Assembly: GCA_029961685.1 (NCBI GenBank)
Contig: JARWKL010000008.1
Span: forward strand, 21,299,981 to 21,363,980
Origin: Aristolochia californica
Taxonomy: Eukaryota; Streptophyta; Magnoliopsida; Piperales; Aristolochiaceae
Direction of reading: 5' to 3'
Length of the DNA: 64,000 bases
Below are positions 13,023-24,908 of this stretch, one piece after another. The first letter of the stretch is position 1, and each line of letters starts with the position of its first letter. The notes under the pieces are model-generated. The model saw nothing but the letters and a program-made list of their open reading frames with translations. It was not told the DNA's origin and ran no database searches. Made by a program: the position numbers and the translations under genes.

Positions 13023-13449
13023 GGATAACAAAACTTTTGTGTTCATTTGTGGTATGTGAATAAAGTTTTTTTACTTACATTTGTTATTGCTTTAAATTCT
13101 TTAAATACATAAATTCTAAAATTTTTATTTTGTTCTGATCTATTTGCGTTTTAACTCTTTTTTTTGTCTACGAGATGACAGGAAAGTGAAACCTCAACTT
13201 TTGATTTAAGAAAAACGTATACATCTAAAATGGAAATGCACAATCCACAAATGTAGACAGATATAATTCCACCGGACATTCACTTGAGAATTTAATGGTA
13301 TTCTCTTTAAAATTTTTGGCTCCATAGATCATTTTCATCTTTAACATGTTTCAAGCATGCTCATCCATTGTTTAATACATGTGTAGAAAAATTTCTTTCT
13401 TATAAAATTTTGAGCAGTTTGGGTTGACAGAGTGGAATTTCCCAAACCT
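13023..13449. repeat. M21, internally deleted monomer (427 bp)
   Basis: The head is normal to 'gatataattcca' at about 13271 and continues as 'ccggacattcacttgag'. About 250 bp are missing, including the TATA-like stretch and the G-rich box. The edges resemble each other ('ttcca' against 'tccca'). Confidence 0.8.
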
Positions 13450-16400
13450 GGATCACAAAACTTTTGTGTTCATTTGTGGTGTGTGAATAAATTTTCTTTA
13501 CTTACATTTCTTATTGCTTTAAATTTTTTCCATACATAAACTCTAAAATTTTCATTTTGTTGTCATCTATATGCCTTTTATCTCTTTTTTTTGTTTACTT
13601 GGTGAATAGACAGTGAAAAATCAAGTTTTGATTTAAGAAAAAGGTATACATCCAAATTGGAAATCCACAATGCACAAATGTAGAGAGAGATAATTCCATA
13701 AAGAGTGTTAAATTTTGAGGGTTTGTAAACTCTTCTTAGTTTTTAAATCGGGTTTTGCAATCGTTGGGAAATGGGGGAGGTGGGGGATTCTTAACTGAGT
13801 GTTGACTCCCATTCCATAAGTCATTCCTTAAAAAAGATACAACCCGTTATGCATGATAAATCACTTTACATTCATCTATGATCGTAAGGTCAGCTTTTGG
13901 TAAATGAGCAAAATATTGGCTTGTTTGACTCGAGTAAATATCCCACCGCATGTTCACTTGAGAATTTAATTTTATTTTCTTTATAAGGTTTGGATCCATA
14001 TGTCGTTTGCATCTTTAACATGTTTCGAGCATGCATATCCTTTTTTTGAAACATGTGTAGAAAAATCTTTTTCTTAAATTATTACGAGCTATTAGGGTTG
14101 AACTAGTAGAATTTCCATAACTTAGATAACAAAACATTTGTGTTCATTTGTTGTGTGTGAATAAATTTTCTTTACTTATATTTTTTATACTTACATAACA
14201 AAACATTTGTGTTCATTTGTTGTGTGTGAATAAATTTTCTTTACTTAATTTTTTATACTTAGATAACAAAACATTTGTGTTCATTTGTTGTGTGTGAATA
14301 AATTTTCTTTACTTACATTTGTTATTGCTTTAAATTCTTTCCATACATAAACTCTAAAATTATCATTTGGTTGCGATCTATTTACCTTTTATCTCTTTTT
14401 TTGTCTACGAGATGAAGAGAAAGTGAAAACTCAAGTTTTGATTTAAGAAAAAAGTATACATCTAAAGTGGAAATGCACAATGCATAAATGTTGAGAGATA
14501 TAATTCCAACAAGTGTCTGTAATTTTTAAGGATTGTAAACTCTTTTTATTTTATATATATCAGGTTTTGCAATCGTCGGGAAAAGGGGGAGGCGGGGAAT
14601 TTTTAACCGAGTGTTGACACCCAATCCATAAGTCATTCCTTACAAAAATATAGCCCGTTACGCATGATAAATCACTTTACAATCATTTTTGATCGTTAGG
14701 TCAACTTTTTGTAAATGGGAAAAATAATGGCTTGTTTGACTCGGGTAAATATCCCACCGCACCGTCGCTTGAGAATTTAATGTTATTCTCTTTAAATGGT
14801 TTGGATCCATAGGTCATTTTCATCTTTAACATGTTTCAAGCATGCATATCCATTTTTTAAAACATGTATTGAAAAATCTTTTTCTTAAAATTTTGAGCAA
14901 TTAAGGCTGAACTAGTGGAATTTCCCAAACTTGGATAACAAAACTTTTGTGTTCATTTGTGGTGTGTGAATAAATTTTCTTTACTAAAATTTTTTATTGC
15001 TTTAAATTCTTTCCATACATAAGCTCTAAAATTTTCATTTTGTTGTGATCTATTTGCATTTTATCTTTTTTTTTTTTTTGTTTACGAGATGAAGGGAAAG
15101 TGAAAACTCAAGTTTTGATTTAAGAAAAAAGTATATATCCAAAATGGAAATGCACTATGCAAAAATTTAGTGAGAGATACTTCCAAAAAGATTATGTAAT
15201 TTTTAGTGATTGTAAACTCTTTTTAGTTTTTATATATCAGGTTTTGCAATCATCGGAAAAAGGGGGAGACGGGGGATTTTTAACTGAGTGCTGATTCCAA
15301 ATCCATAAGTCATTCCTTACAAAAATATAGCAGTTACGCATGATAAATCACTTTACAATCATCTTTGATCATTAGGTCAGCTTATTTTAAATGGGCAAAA
15401 TAATGGCTAGTTTGACTCGGCTAAATATCCCACCGCATGTTCACTTGAGAATTTAATGTTATTCTCTTTAAATGGTTTCGATCCATAGGGCATTTAAATC
15501 TTTAATACGTTTAAAGCATGGATATCCAGTTTTTAAAACATGTGTTGAAAAATCTCTTTTTTATAAAATTCCGAGCTATTAGGGTTCACCTAGTAGAATT
15601 TCCAAAACTTGGATAACAAAACTTTTCTGTTCATTTGTGGTTTGTGAATAAATTTTCTTTACTTATATATGTTATTGCTTTAAATTCTTTCCAAACATAA
15701 ACACTAAAATTTTCATTTTGTTGTGATCTATTTGCCTTTTATGTCTTTTTTTGTTTACGAGATGAAGGGAAAGTGAAAACTCAAGTTTTGATTTAAGAAA
15801 AAAGTATACATCCAAAATGAAAATGCACTATGCAAAATTGTAGTGAGAGATAATTCCAAACAGTGTCTGTAATTTTAAGGGATAGTAAACTCTTTTTTAT
15901 TTTTATATATTAGGTTTACAATCGTTGGGAAAAGGGGGAGGGGGGAGATTTTTATCTGACTGTTGACTCCCAATCCATAAGTCAATCCTTACTAAAATAT
16001 ATCCTATTACGCATGACAAATCACTTTACAATCATCAATCATCGTTAGGTTAGCTTTATGTAGAGGGACAAAATAATGGCTTGTTTGACTCGAGTAAATA
16101 TCCCACCGCACCTTCACTTGAGAATTTAATGTTATTCTCTTTAAAAGGTGTGGATCCATAGGTCATTTGCATTTTTAACATGTTCCAAGCATACATATCC
16201 ATTTTTTAAAACATGTGTAGAAAAATCTCATTCTTAAAGAATTCCGAGCTATAGGGTTGAACGAGTGGAATTTCCCAAACTTGGATAACAAAAATTTTGT
16301 GCTCATTTGTGGTATGTGAAGAAATTTTCTTTAGTTACATTTTTTATTGGTTTAAATTCTTTCCATCCATAAACTCTAAAATTTTCATTTTTTTGTGATC

Positions 16401-17620
16401 TATTTGCCTTTGATCTCTTTTTTTGTTTACGAGATGAAGGGACAGTGAAAACTCAAGTTTTGATTTAAGAAAAAAGTAACTTAAAAAATGGAAATGCACA
16501 ATACAGAAATGTAGGGAGAGATAATTCTAAAAAGTGTCTATAATTTATAGGGATTGTAAACTCTTTTTAGTATTTATATATCAGGTTTTGCAATCAAACG
16601 GAAAAGGGGGAGGAGGGGGATTTTTAACTGAGTGTTGACTCCCAATCCCTTACTAAAAAATAGACCTTTACGCATGATAAATCACTTTACAATCATCTAT
16701 GATCATTAGGTCAGCTTTTTGTAAATGGGAAAAATAATGGCTTATTTGACTCGGGTAAATATCACACCGCACCTTCACTTGAGAATTTAATGTGATTCTC
16801 TTTAAATGGTTTGGATCCATTTGTAATTTGCATCTTTAACATGTTTCAAGCATGCATATCCAGTTTTAAAAACATGTGTAGAAAAATGTCTTTCTTACAA
16901 AATTCTGAGCTATTAGGGTTGAACTAGTGGAATTTCTCAAACTTGCATTAGAAAACTTTTGTGTTCATTTGTGGTGTGTGAATACATTGTCTTTACTTAA
17001 ATTTGTTATTGCTTTAAATTATTTCCATACATAAACTCTAAAAATTTTATTTTGTTGTGATCTATTTGCTTTAAATTTTTATTTTTTTTGTCTACGAGAT
17101 GAAGGGATAGTGAAAACTCAAGTTTTGATTTAAGAAAAAATTATACATCTAAAATTGAAATGCACAATTCAAAAATGTAGAAAGAGATAATCCCAAAAAG
17201 TGTCTGTAATTTTTAGGGATTGTAAAATCTTTGTTGTTTTTATATATTAGGTTTTGCAATCGTCGGGAAAATGAGGAGGCGGGGGATTTTTAACTGACTG
17301 TTGACTCCCAATCCATAAGTCATTCCTTACAAAAATATACCCAGTTAAGCTTGATAAATCATTATACAATCATCTATGATTGTTAGGTCTTTTACATGTA
17401 AATGGGAAAAATAATGGCTTGTTTGATTCGGGTATATTTCCCACCGAACCTTCACTTGAGAATTTAATGTTATTCTTTTTAAAGGTCCAAATCCATAGGT
17501 CATTTGCATCTTTAACATATTTCAAGCACGCATATCCATTTTTTAAAACATGTCTAGAAAAATCTTTTTCTTATAAAATTACAAGCTATTAGGATTGAAT
17601 TAGTGGAATTTTCCAAACTT
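13450..17620. repeat. Domain-B HOR instance 1: types P-U-Q-R-S-T (M22-M27)
   Basis: Type markers that recur elsewhere: P (13450) has 'ttgtcatctat', 'aaaggtata', 'gattcttaactg', as in M38 (24237) and M48 (30860). U (14124) has 'accgtc' and an 'aaaacatttg' head, as in M39. Q (14933) has 'aaagattatgtaattttt', 'gagtgctga', 'aaatggtttcgatcc' and 'catggatatcc', as in M43 (27603) and partly M31 (19547). R (15611) has a 'ggtttgtgaat' head and 'gtcaatcctta', as in M32 (20221). S (16283) has 'cctttgatctc' and an 'aaaaaatgg' leader. T (16945) has 'ccgaaccttcac', 'catgtctagaaaaat' and 'gaattagtgg', as in M34 and M41. Type names are mine. Confidence 0.7.
14121..14325. repeat. Local triplication of ~69 bp at the head of M23
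   Basis: The stretch beginning 'cttagataacaaaacatttg' and ending with 'tttttata' starts at 14121, 14190 ('cttacataac') and 14258, with periods of 69 and 68 bp. The third copy continues into a full monomer. M23 is therefore 809 bp. The copies differ at only a few positions, so the triplication is recent relative to monomer divergence. Confidence 0.92.
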
Positions 17621-18282
17621 TGATAGCAAAAATTTTGAGTTCATTTGTGGTGTGGGAATAAATTTTATTTATTTACATTTTTTATTGCTTTAAATTCTTT
17701 CCATACATATACTCTAAAATTTTGATTTTGTTGTGATCTATTTGCCTTTTATATCTTTTTTTTGTGTACGAGATGAAGGAAAAGTGAAAACAAGAAAAAA
17801 ATATACATCTAAAATGGAAATGCACAATGCACAAATGTAGACAGATATAATTCCAAAAAGTGTCTGTAATTTTTAGGGATTATCGCCTCTTTTTAGTTTT
17901 TATATATCAAGTTTTGCAATTGTCGGAAAAAGGGGGAGGGTAGGGATTTTGAATTGAGTGTTGACACCCAATCCATAAGTCAATCCTTACAAAAATATAG
18001 CCCGTTACGCATGATGAATTACTTTTAAATCATCAATCATCGTTTGGTCAACTTTTTGTAAAAGCGTAAAATAATGGCATGCTTCAATTGGATAAATATA
18101 CCACCGCACCTTCACTTAAGAATTTAATGTTATTCTCTTTAAAAGGTTTTGATCCATAAGTCATGAGCATCTTTAACATGTTTCAAGCATGCATCTCTAT
18201 TTTTTAAAACATGTGTAGAAAAATCTCATTTCCTTTAAAATTCTGAGCTATTAGGATTGAACGAGTGGAATTTTCCAAACTT
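17621..18282. repeat. M28, chimeric monomer (V head, R tail)
   Basis: The head shares 'ccatacatatactcta' and a ~17-bp loss after 'gtgaaaac' with M35 (22231, type V). The tail shares 'aagtcaatcctta' and 'catcaatcatcgtt' with the R monomers (15611, 20221) and lacks the V tail marker 'cagcttcac'. This is what an out-of-register crossover between two HOR positions would leave. The switch lies between about 17850 and 17970. Confidence 0.6.
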
Positions 18283-18877
18283 GGATAACAAAAATTTTGT
18301 GTTCATTTGTAGTTTGTGAATAAATTTTCTTTACTATCATTTGTTATTTCTTTAAATTCTTTCCTTACATAAACTCTAAAATTTTCATTTTTTTGTGATC
18401 TATTTGTCTTTGATCTCTTTTTTTTTTTTACGAGATGAAGGGAAAGTGAGAACTCAAGTTTTGATTTAAGAAAAAAGTATACATCTAAAATGGAAATGCA
18501 CAATGCACAAAAGTTGAGAGAGATAATCCCAAAAACTGTTTGTAATATTTAGGTATTGTAAACTCTTTTTAGTTTTTATATGTCAGGTTTTGCGATCGTA
18601 GGGAAAAGGGGGAGGCGGGGGATTTTTAACTGAGTGTTGACTCCAATCATAAGTCATTCCTTACAAATATATAGCTAGTTACGCTTGATAAATCATTTTA
18701 AAATCATCAATGATCGTTAGGTCAGCTATATGTAAATGGGCAAAATAATGGCTTGTTTGACTAGGGTAAATATCCCCCGAACCTTCAGTTGAGAATTTTT
18801 TAAAACATATCTAGAAAAATCTTTTTCTTATTACATTACGAGCTATTAGGGTTGAATTAGTGGAATTTCCCAAACTT
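18283..18877. repeat. M29, chimeric monomer (S head, T tail) with ~100-bp deletion
   Basis: The head matches S (16283): 'aaaaattttgtg', then 'catttttttgtgatc' and 'ctttgatctc'. From about 18440-18520 it follows T: 'gataatcccaaaaa', 'cccgaaccttcag', 'atctagaaaaat', 'gaattagtgg'. A deletion of about 100 bp joins 'gagaattt' to 'tttaaaac' near 18797 at a T-run microhomology, so the monomer is only 595 bp and has lost its BamHI site. Confidence 0.65.
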
Positions 18878-21800
18878 GGATAACAAAACTTTAATGTTAA
18901 TTTGTGTGTGTGAATAAATTTTCTTTACTTACATTTGTTATTGCTTTAAATTCTTTCCATACATAAACTCTAAAATTTTCATTTTGTTGTGATCTATTTG
19001 CCTTTTATCTCTTTTTTTGTCTACGAGATGAAGGAAAAGTGAAAACTGAAGTATTGATTTAAAAAAAATATACATCTAAAATGGAAATGCAATATGCACA
19101 AATGTAGAGAGATATAATTCCAAAATGTTTTTGTAATTTTTAGGGATTGTAAACTCTTTTTAGGTTTTATATACCAGGTTTTGCGATCGTCGGGAAAAGG
19201 GGGAGGCGTGGGATTTTAACCTGAGTGCTGACACCCTATCCATAAGGATTTCCTTACAAAAATATAGCTTGTTACACATGATCAATCACTTGACAATAAT
19301 CTTTGATTGTTACGTTAGCTTTTTGTAAATGGGTAAAATAATGGCTTGTTTGACTCGAGTAAATATCCCACAGCACCGTCACTTGAGAATTTAATATTAT
19401 TCTCTTTAAAAGGTTTGGATCCATAGGTCATTTGCATCTTAAACATGTTTCAAGCATGCATATCCATTTTTTAAAACATGTGTACAAAAATCTCTTTCTT
19501 AAACTTCCGTGCTATTAGGGTTGCACTAGTGGAATTTCCCAAACAAGGATAACAAAACTTTTGTGTTCATTTGTGGTGTGTGAATAAATTTTCTTTACTT
19601 AAATTTGTTATTTCTTTAAATTCTTTTCATACATAAGCTCTAAAATTTTCATTTTGTTGTGATCTATTTGCCTTTTATCTTTTTTTTTTTTTACGAGATG
19701 AAAAGAAAGTGAAAACTCAAGTTTTGATTTAAGAAACAAGTGCACATCCAAAGTGGAAATGCACATCGCACAAATGTAGAGAGAGATAATTTCAAAAATA
19801 TTTTTTAATTTTTAGTGATTGTAAAATCTTTTTAGTTTTTATATATCATGTTTTGCAATCGTCGTGAAAAGGGGGAGGTAGGGGATTTTTAACTGAGTGG
19901 AGACTCCACATCCATTAATCATTCCTTACAAAAATATAGCCCGTTACGCATGATAAATCACTTTACAATCATATTTGATTGTTAGGTCAACATTTTGTAA
20001 ATGGGAAAAATAATGGCTAGTTTGATTCAAGTAAATATCCCACCGCAGGTTCACTTGAGAATTTAATGTTATTCTCTTTTAATGGTTTCGCTCCAAAGGT
20101 CATTTGAATCTTTAACGTGTTTCAAGTACGGATATCCATTTTTTAAAACATGTGTAGAAAAATCTTTTTCTTATAAAATTCTGAGCTAATATTGTTGAAC
20201 TAGTGGAATTTCCCAAACTTGGATAACAAAGCTTTTGTCTTCATTTGTGGTTTGTGAATAAATTTTCTTTACTTACATATGTTATTGCTTTAAATTGTGT
20301 TCATACATAAACTCTAAAATTTTCATTATGTTGTGATCTATTTGCCTTTTTTTTCTTTTTTTGTTTACAAGATGAAGGGAAAGTGAAAAATCAAGTTTAG
20401 ATTTAAGAAAAATGTATGCATCCAAAATGGAAATGCACTATGAAAAAATGTAGAGAGATAATTCCAAAAAGTCTCTTTAATTTTAAGGGATTGTAAACTC
20501 TTTTTCGTTTTTATATATCAGGTTTTATAATCGTCGGGAAAAGGGGGAAGCGGGGGATTTTTAACTGACTGGTTACTACCTATCCTTAAGTCAATCCTTG
20601 CAAAAATATTGCCCGTTAGTCGTGATAAATCACTTTACAATCATTAATCATCATTAGGTAAACTTTTCGTAAATGGGAAAAATAATGGCTTGTTTGTCTC
20701 GGGTAAATAACCCACCACACCTTCACTTGAGAATTTAATGTTATACTCTTTAAAAGGTTTGGATCCATTTGTCATTTGCATCTTGAACATGTTTCAAGCA
20801 TGCATATCCATTTTTTAAAACATGTGTAGAAAAATCTCTTTCTTATAAAATTCTGAACTATTAGGGTTTGAACTAGTGGAAATTCCCAACTTGGATAACA
20901 AAACTTTTGTGTTCATTTGAGATGTGTGATTAAATTTCTTTACTTTCATTTTTTATTGCTTTAAATTCTTTCAATACATAAACTCTAAAATTTTCATTTT
21001 GTTGTGATCTATTTGCATTTGATCTCTTTTTTTGTTTATGAGATGAAGGGAAAGTGAAAACTCAAGTTTTTATTTAAGAAAAAATTAACATAAAAAATGG
21101 AAATGCACAATGCACAAATGTAGCAAGAGATAATTCCAAAAAGTGTCTGTAATTTTTAGGGATTGTTAATTCTTTTAAGTTTTTATATATCAGGTTTTGT
21201 AATCATCGAGAAAAGGGCGAGGTGGGGGATTTTTAATTGAGTGTTTACTCCCAATCCATAAGACATTCGTCACAAAAATATTGCATGTTACTCATGATAA
21301 ATCACTTTACAATCATCTATGATCGTTAGGTCAACTTTTTGTAAATGTGCAAAATAATGGATTGTTTGACTCGGGTAAATATCACACCACTCCTTCGCTT
21401 GAGAATTTATTATTATTCTCCTTAAAAGCTTTGGATTCATAGGTAATTTGCATCTTTAACAAGTTTCAAGCATGCATATCCATTTTTTAAAACATGTGTA
21501 GAAAAATTTCTTTCTTATAAATTTCCCACCTCTTAGGGTTGAACTAGTGAAATTTCCCAAACTTGGATTAAAAAACTTTTGTGTTCATTTGTGGTCTATC
21601 AATAAATTTTCTTTACTTACATTTTTTATTGCTTTAAATTTTACATTAACTCCAAAATTTTCTTTTTGTCGTGATCTATTTGCCTTTTATCTCTTTTTTT
21701 GTCTACGAGATGAAGGGAAAGTGAAAATTTAAGTTTTGATTCAAGAAAAAACTATACATCTAAAATGGATATGCACAATGGACAAATGTAGAGGGAGATA

Positions 21801-24800
21801 ATCCAAAAAAGTGTCTGTAATTTTTAGAAATTGTAAACTCTTTTTAGTTTTTATATATCAGGTTTTGCAATCGTCGAGAAAAGGGGGAGGCAAGGGATTT
21901 TTAACTGAGTGTTGACTCTTAATCCATAAGTCATTCCTTAAAAAAAATAGCCCGGTACGCTTGATAAATCACTTGAAAATCATCTATGATTGTTAGGTCA
22001 GCTTTTTGTAAATGGGCAACAAATGGCTTGTTTGACTCGGATAAATATCCCACCGAACCTTCACTTGGGAATTTATTGTTATTCACTTTAAAAGGTTTGG
22101 ATCCATAGGTCATTTATATCTTTAATATGTTTCAAGCATGCATATCCATTTTTTAAAACATGTCTAGTAAAATCTCTTTCTTAAAAAATTACGAGCTATT
22201 AGGGTTGAACTAGTGGAATTTTCCAAACTTGGATAAAAAATCTTTTGTTTTCATTTCTGGTGTATGAATAAATAAATATTTTATTTTCCTACATTTTTTA
22301 TTTCTTTAAATTCTTTCCATACATATACTCTACAATTTTCATTTTGTTGTGATCGATTTGCCTGTGATGTTTTTTTTTGTCTACGGGATGAAGGGAAAGT
22401 GAAAACTAAAAGTATACATTTAAAATGGAAATGCAAAATGCTCAAATGTAGAAAGAGATAATTCTTAAAAGTTTTTATATTTTTTAGGGATTGTAAACTC
22501 TTTGTAGTTTTTATATATCAGGCTCTGCAATTGTCGGGAAATGGGGGAGGCAGGGGATTTTTAAAAAAGTGTTGACTCCCAATCAAATAGTCATTCCTTA
22601 AAAAATTGTTGCCCATTAAGAATGATACATCACTTTAAAATCATCTATGATCATTTGGTCAGCCTTATGTACGTGGGCAAAATAATGTCTTGTTGGACTC
22701 GGGTAATTATCCCATCACAGCTTCACTTGAGAATTTAATGGTATTCTCTTTAAAAGGTTTCGATCCATAGGTCATTTGCATCTTTAACATGTTTCAAGCA
22801 TGCATATCCATTTTTTAAAACATGTGTAGAAAAATATTTTTCTTATAAAATTCAGAGCTATTAGGGTTGAACTAGTCGAATTTCCCAAACTCCGATAACA
22901 AAATTTTGTGTTCATTTGTGGTGGGTGAATAAATTTTTTTACTTACATATGTTATTTATTTAAATTCTTTCCATAAATAAACTCTAAAATTTTCATTTTG
23001 TTGTTATCTATTTGCCTTTTACCTCTTTTTTTGTTTAAGAGATGAAGTGAAAGTCAAAACTCAAGTTTTGATTTAAGAAAATGGTATACATCCAGATTGG
23101 AAATGCACTATGCAAAAATATGGAGAGAGAGATAATTCCAAAGTGTCTGTAATTTTTAGGGATTGTAAAATATTTTTAGTTTATATAAATCAGGTTTTGC
23201 AATCGTCAGGAAAAGGGGGAGGCGGAGGATTTTTAACTGACTGTTGACTCCAAATCCATAAGTCATTCCTTAAAAAAATAGAGCCCGTTAAGCATGATAA
23301 ATCACTTTACAATCATCTATGATCGTTAGGTCAGCTTTTTGTAAATGGGCAAAAAAATGGCTTGTTTGACTTGGGTAAATATCCCACCGCACCTTTACTT
23401 GAGAATTTAATGTTATTCTCTATAAAAGTTTTTGATCCATAGGTCATTTGCATCTTTAACATGTTTCAAGCATGCATAACCATTTTATTAAACATGAGTA
23501 GAAAAATATCTTTCTTATAAAATTCCAAGCTATTAGGGTTGTACGAGTGGAATTTCCCAAACATGGATAATTAAACTTTTGTGTTCATTTGTGGTGTGTG
23601 ATCAAATTTTATTTACTTACAATTGTTATTGCTTTAAATTCATCCCGTACATAAACTCTAAAATTTTAATTTTGTTGTGATCTATTTGCCTTTTATCTCT
23701 TTTTTTGTTTACGAGATGAAGGGAAAGTAAACTTGATTTTTGATTTAAGAAAAAAGTAGCCTAAAAAATGGAAATGCACAATGCCCAAATGTAGAGAGAA
23801 ATAATTCCAAAAAATGTCTGTAATTTTTAGGGATTGTAGACTCTTTTTTGTTTTTATATATCAGGTTTTGCAATCACAGGGAAAAGGGGGAGGCGGGGGA
23901 TTTTTAACTGAGTGTTGACTCCCAATCCATAAGTCATTCCTTACACAAATATATCCAGTTATGCATGATAAATCACTTTACAATTATCTATGATCGTTAG
24001 GTCAGTTTTTTGTAAATGGGCAAAATAATGGCTAGTTTGACTCGGGTAAATATCCCACCGCACCTTCACTTGAGAATTTAACGTTATTCTTTTTATAAGG
24101 TTTGGATCCATAGGTCATTTGCATCTTTAACATGTTTCAAGCATGCATATCAATTTTTTAAAACACGTGTAGAAAAATCTCTTACTTGTCAATTTCCGAG
24201 CTATTAGGGTAGAACTAGTGGAGTTTCCCAAAATTGGGTAACAAAACTTTTGTGTTCATTTGTGGTGTGTGAATAAATTTTCTTTACTTATATTTGTTAT
24301 AGCTTTAAATTTTTTCAATACATAACTCTAAAATTTTCATTTTGTTGTCATCTATTTGCCTTTTTATCTCTTTTTTTTTACGAGATGAATGCAAATTGAA
24401 AAATCAAGTTTTGATTTAAGAAAAAGGTATAGATCCAAAATGGAAATGCACAATGCACAAATGTAGAGAGAGATAATTCCAAAAAGTGTGTTAAATTTTG
24501 AGGGATTGAAAACTCTTTTTAGTTTTTATATATTAGGTTTGGCAATCATCGGGAAAAGGGAGAGGTAGGGGATTCTTAACTGAGTGTTGACTACCGATCC
24601 ATAAGTCATTCCTTACTAAAAATACAGCCTGTTACACATGATAAATCACTTTACAATCATCTATGATCGTTAGGTTAGCTTTTTGTAAGTGTTGAAAACA
24701 ATGGCTTGTTTGACTCGAGTAAATATCCCACCTCACGTTCACTTGAGAATTTAACGTTATTCTCTTTAAAAGGTTTGGATCCATAGGTCATTTGCATCTT

Positions 24801-24908
24801 TAATATGTTTCAAGAATGCATATCCATTTTTTAAAACATGTGTAGAAAAATCTCTTTCTTAAAATATTACGAGCTATTAGGGTTGAACTAGTGGAATTTC
24901 CCAAACTT
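18878..24908. repeat. Domain-B HOR instance 2: types U-Q-R-S-T-V-W-X-P (M30-M38)
   Basis: The most complete instance, nine monomers in 6031 bp: U 18878, Q 19547, R 20221, S 20893, T 21565, V 22231, W 22893, X 23565, P 24237. W (22893) and M46 share 'gggttgta.gagtgg' and a following 'gtgtgatcaaattttattta' head in X. X (23565) and M47 (30188) share that head plus the 'ctaaaaaatgg' leader and 'ggctagtttg'. P (24237) and M48 share 'gcaaattgaaaaatcaag' and 'aaggtatagatcc'. The next monomer (24909) is again U, closing the cycle. Confidence 0.7.

Noticed and set aside
13450..14123. CRISPR-like array
   Set aside because: The repeats are ~670 bp, contiguous and diverged, with no short identical repeats separated by unique spacers.
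14121..14325. Terminal or target-site duplications of a small transposon
   Set aside because: The three copies are direct repeats of the monomer's own head, not flanks of foreign DNA.
17380..17592. Plus-strand frames of 60-95 codons (also 21547, 26167, 30019, 62254, 62855)
   Set aside because: These are short chance frames in the 3' half of monomers. They have no conserved start across copies and no domain.
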